64,000 bases of DNA from Brevibacterium rongguiense (GTDB lineage: Bacteria; Actinomycetota; Actinomycetes; Actinomycetales; Brevibacteriaceae). The notes under the pieces were generated by a model, which ran no database searches, was not told the DNA's origin, and saw only the letters and a program-made list of their open reading frames with translations. Where the stretch lies: the NCBI RefSeq assembly GCF_009857845.1, contig NZ_WWEQ01000001.1, forward strand, positions 42,916 to 106,915, given 5' to 3'. The translations under genes and the position numbers were made by a program. Within the stretch, counting starts at the first letter, position 1, and every line of letters starts with the position of its first letter. Shown one piece after another: positions 61,606 through 64,000 of the stretch.

Positions 61606-62529
61606 GTGACCCACACTCCCCTCCCCGAGGACGAGGCCGCCCGCCGTCGCGCTGGCCTGCTCCTCGGCACCGCCAGCTATGTCTTCTGGGGTTTCATGCC
61701 CCTGTTCTTCGCGCTCGCGGCGCCCGCCTCGAGCCTCGAGATCCTCGCCCACCGCATCGTGTGGTCGCTGGTCTTCTGCCTCATCCTGCTCACCGGCGCC
61801 CGCGGCTTCGGCCGGGTCCTGGCCGCGGTTCGCAGCCCCCGCCTGTTGGGCACCCTGGCCCTGGCCAGCGCGATCGTCGCGTGCAACTGGTTCGCGTTCC
61901 TCTACGGGGTGAAGGTCAACCGCGTCCTCGAGATCTCGCTGGGCTACTTCATCAATCCCCTCGTCACGATCGCGCTGGGCGTCATCTTCCTGCACGAGCG
62001 GCTGCGCCCGCTCCAGTGGGCCGCGGTGGGGTTGGGCGCTGCGGCGGTCGTCGTCATCGCGGCGGGCTACGGCCACATGCCGTGGCTGTCGCTGGCCGTG
62101 GCCTTCAGCTTCGGGACCTACGGGCTGGTGAAGAACCGGGTGGGCGGCCGGGTGGGCGCCCTCGAGGGCCTGACGATCGAGACGGCGGTCCTCACCCCGC
62201 CCGCGCTCGTCGTCATCGGCGTCCTCGCAGCCACCGGCCACTCCCACTTCGGCAGCGCAGGCCTGGGCCACGCGGGCATCATGATGCTCCTGGGCCCCCT
62301 TACCGCGATCCCGCTCATCATGTTCTCCGGGGCCACGCGCCGGGTCCCGCTGTCCTGGGTGGGCATGCTCCAGTACATCGCGCCCACCATGCAATTCGTC
62401 CTCGGCACGCTCGTCTTCCACGAGGCGATGTCGACGACCCGCTGGATCGGCTTCATCATCATCTGGGCCACGGTCGGACTCATCATCGCGGACATGCTGC
62501 GCGCCTCCCGGCGGGGCCGCCGCCGCTGA
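61606..62529 (+). CDS. rarD: EamA-family transporter RarD
   Basis: 307 residues with ten membrane segments in two EamA halves. It has YVFWGFMPLFFAL, EILAHRIVWSLVFCL, NWFAFLYGVKVNRVLEISLGYFINPL and GMLQYIAPTMQFVLG, all RarD hallmarks. The substrate is unknown. TAGACT ends six bases before GTG 61606, so the mRNA is probably leaderless. The 61346-61605 gap contains short gcagcggc repeats (61471-61530) but no gene I can support. Confidence 0.92.
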   Translation: MTHTPLPEDEAARRRAGLLLGTASYVFWGFMPLFFALAAPASSLEILAHRIVWSLVFCLILLTGARGFGRVLAAVRSPRLLGTLALASAIVACNWFAFLYGVKVNRVLEISLGYFINPLVTIALGVIFLHERLRPLQWAAVGLGAAAVVVIAAGYGHMPWLSLAVAFSFGTYGLVKNRVGGRVGALEGLTIETAVLTPPALVVIGVLAATGHSHFGSAGLGHAGIMMLLGPLTAIPLIMFSGATRRVPLSWVGMLQYIAPTMQFVLGTLVFHEAMSTTRWIGFIIIWATVGLIIADMLRASRRGRRR

Positions 62530-62616
62530 TGGCGCAGCGCTGGGGTTGCCCCCGCATCGCACCGGCGTAGACTCGGGCTCCCGCTCACCCGAGCGCACAG
62601 CCTCTCGCTGTACCAC

Positions 62617-62649
62617 GGCGCTCGCCGCCGGCTCGCCCCGGCGAGCGCC
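62617..62649. other. inverted repeat between rarD and the oxidoreductase gene
   Basis: GGCGCTCGCC (62617-62626) and GGCGAGCGCC (62640-62649) form a 10-bp stem with 13-base loop; possible terminator for rarD or leader hairpin. Confidence 0.35.
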
Positions 62650-62714
62650 GGCTTCGGACGGGGGCCCCGGGCGGCGGGCCGCACGCCGTCGCAGCGGAAC
62701 CGAAAGGCGGCACG

Positions 62715-63632
62715 ATGCAGGCATTCCTCGCTCAGCCCGGCGGCACTCCCGCCCTCTCCGACTGGGACCCGCCCACTGCGGAACCCGCGCTCGCCCCCGT
62801 GCGGGCCGCGGCGCTCAACCCCGTGGACCTCGCGATCGGCGCCGGCGGCTTCCCGTTCCGCCCGCTCTCCGCCGGTGACGTGCTGGGCTTCGAAGGCGTC
62901 GCCCAGACCGGCCCGGACACCCACGTCTACTTCTCCGCACCGGCTCCGCCGTTCGGCTCGTTCGCCGAGCGGGTGGACCTCTCCGGTGCGGAGACGGTGG
63001 AGCTGCCGGCGGGCGTCGACCCGGTCGCCGGCGCCGCGCTCGGGGTGCCCGGCATCGCCGCCTTCCTGGCGCTCACGAAGGCCGGGCGGATGCAGGCGGG
63101 CGAACGGGTGCTCGTACTGGGCGGCACGGGCAGCGTGGGCCGCCTCACCGTCCAGCTCGCCCGGGCACTCGGCGCCGCGGAGGTTGCGGCCACCACCCGC
63201 GGCGCCGGCAGCGCCATCGAGCGTGCGGGAGGACGGCCGGTGCACGCCACCACGGCGGACGAGATGTCCACCGGCCTGGCAGGACTCGAGCCCTTCGACG
63301 TCGTCGTGGACACCCTGTGGGGCGACTACGCCGGCGCTGCGGTGGAGCACACCGCCCGCTATGGGCGCTTCGCGCAGGTGGGCAACTCCGCCGGGGCACG
63401 CGGTGAGATCGCCGCCCCGGACTTCCGCAATCGGGGCATCTCCTTCATCGGCCATTCGAACTTCCTGGCCGCCTCGGCCGAGCGCACCGCCGCCTACGCC
63501 GAGGTCGCCGCCCTGCTGGCCAACGGCGAACTCGAGGTGCGGCCCGACGTCCGCCCCCTGGCAGAGCTGCCGCAGGCGTGGGCGGATGCCGCAGCGGGCA
63601 GGGGCGGCGGCAAGCTCGTCGTCTGCCCCTGA
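62715..63632 (+). CDS. NADPH-dependent quinone oxidoreductase-like protein (MDR superfamily)
   Basis: 305 residues of the zinc-free medium-chain dehydrogenase/reductase group. The N-terminal GroES-like domain with APVRAAALNPVDLAIG and GDVLGFEGVA is followed by the Rossmann VLVLGGTGSVGRLTVQLARAL and a C-terminal end GGGKLVV. There are no zinc Cys/His, so a QOR/crotonyl-reductase-like NADPH reductase is the best guess. AAAGG lies upstream of ATG 62715. It is slightly shorter than usual in the N-terminal domain. Confidence 0.88.
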   Translation: MQAFLAQPGGTPALSDWDPPTAEPALAPVRAAALNPVDLAIGAGGFPFRPLSAGDVLGFEGVAQTGPDTHVYFSAPAPPFGSFAERVDLSGAETVELPAGVDPVAGAALGVPGIAAFLALTKAGRMQAGERVLVLGGTGSVGRLTVQLARALGAAEVAATTRGAGSAIERAGGRPVHATTADEMSTGLAGLEPFDVVVDTLWGDYAGAAVEHTARYGRFAQVGNSAGARGEIAAPDFRNRGISFIGHSNFLAASAERTAAYAEVAALLANGELEVRPDVRPLAELPQAWADAAAGRGGGKLVVCP

Positions 63633-63805
63633 GCCGTCGCCTCCGCATCCCGGATCACCAGCCCCGCTGGCAACGACGGCGCCTCTCCTGTCTCCCGCGG
63701 CTCTCCCACGGCGACGACCAGACGATCTTCGCCGTGACGCCCGAACGCCTGGTCGGCGGCGGCCGCGGCGCGCGCGAACCGCGGGAGCCGCGAACGGCGC
63801 TCGGT

Positions 63806-63910
63806 CTAGGCGACCCGCTCGACGACCGAGGCGGCAAACGCCTCGAGCTCGTCGCGCACGGCGCCCGCGGGCAGCGCGGCCAGCGCCTCGACGGCCTCGG
63901 CGGCCCAGCG
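63806..63910 (-). pseudogene. polyprenyl diphosphate synthase, C-terminal fragment
   Basis: Read on the minus strand, the 34 codons before the TAG at 63808-63806 give RWAAEAVEALAALP and DELEAFAASVVERVA, the typical end of actinobacterial polyprenyl (heptaprenyl-type) synthetase. Upstream of 63911 the frame no longer fits the family, because the sequence switches to the opposite strand of the same gene. Between the MDR stop and this fragment (63633-63805) no gene is seen. Confidence 0.75.
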
Positions 63911-63912
63911 GC

Positions 63913-64000
63913 GATGGAGCGAAGACCGGCAAGACGCCGGGCACGGACCTGCGCGAGGGCGTGCCGACGCTGCCCGTGCTCTACGCCCGCCGCGCCGCAG
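63913..64000 (+). CDS. polyprenyl diphosphate synthase, internal fragment (runs off right edge)
   Basis: The plus strand reads GAKTGKTPGTDLREG then VPTLPVLYARRAA, the segment that follows the second Asp-rich motif of long-chain polyprenyl synthases. It abuts the inverted C-terminal fragment at 63910-63913. About 50-80 residues that should separate the two pieces are absent. The sequence beyond 64000 is needed to see the rest. Confidence 0.75.

Overview
The window comes from a very GC-rich chromosome of the phylum Actinomycetota. The signs are GTG and TTG starts, the order of the ribosomal and RNA-polymerase operons, a NusG with a long acidic N-terminus, and a mycobacteria-like secE / tRNA-Trp / HadA-HadB-like neighbourhood. 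The ribosomal proteins look closest to Micrococcales, but I cannot name a genus. No rRNA, CRISPR array, insertion sequence or phage gene was seen.

The framework is the translation/transcription core, almost all on the minus strand and so read from right to left: tRNA-Trp; secE-nusG (44.7-45.1 kb); rplK-rplA (42.4-43.6 kb); rplJ-rplL behind an L10-type leader and attenuator (39.1-40.3 kb); rpoB-rpoC (23.9-31.3 kb); rpsL-rpsG-fusA-tuf (9.1-13.5 kb); and rpsJ-rplC-rplD-rplW-rplB (left edge to 2.2 kb). Most of these units are closed by strong GC-rich hairpins, and several have good -35/-10 promoters.

Accessory blocks sit in the joints between the core operons. (a) Between tuf and rpsJ: a GH13 alpha-glucosidase and an oligosaccharide ABC transporter. 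Its lipoprotein gene is broken by one base in a G run. (b) Between rpsL and rpoC: a cell-surface glycosylation cluster (GT2-GtrA fusion, GT39-type membrane transferase, response regulator, histidine kinase, low-complexity exported protein), then a DUF1707/LiaF-like protein and pfkA. (c) Between rpoB and rplL: a GNAT-like protein, a 1391-residue polytopic membrane protein fused at its stop to a metallo-beta-lactamase-fold gene, and a small membrane protein. (d) Between rplJ and rplA: a DedA protein and an Ldh_2-family oxidoreductase.

Right of tRNA-Trp lie adenosine deaminase, murB with two MaoC/hotdog genes, an XRE-TetR fusion regulator, a membrane protein, an acyl-CoA ligase with a palindromic operator, tRNA-Met, tRNA-Thr, a glycerophosphodiesterase overlapping glutamate dehydrogenase, a GH15 enzyme (frameshifted), tRNA-Tyr, yajQ, a FUSC-type membrane protein (frameshifted), ynfA, ferredoxin-NADP reductase, rarD and a quinone-reductase-like enzyme. 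The last 200 bases hold two pieces of one polyprenyl synthetase gene pointing in opposite directions, an inversion or an assembly chimera.

Most of the window is ordinary core genome. The best candidate for a less described system is the two-component/three-step glycosylation cluster with its own low-complexity exported protein. Three single-base frameshifts in C/G runs plus the inverted junction warn that part of the sequence may carry assembly errors.
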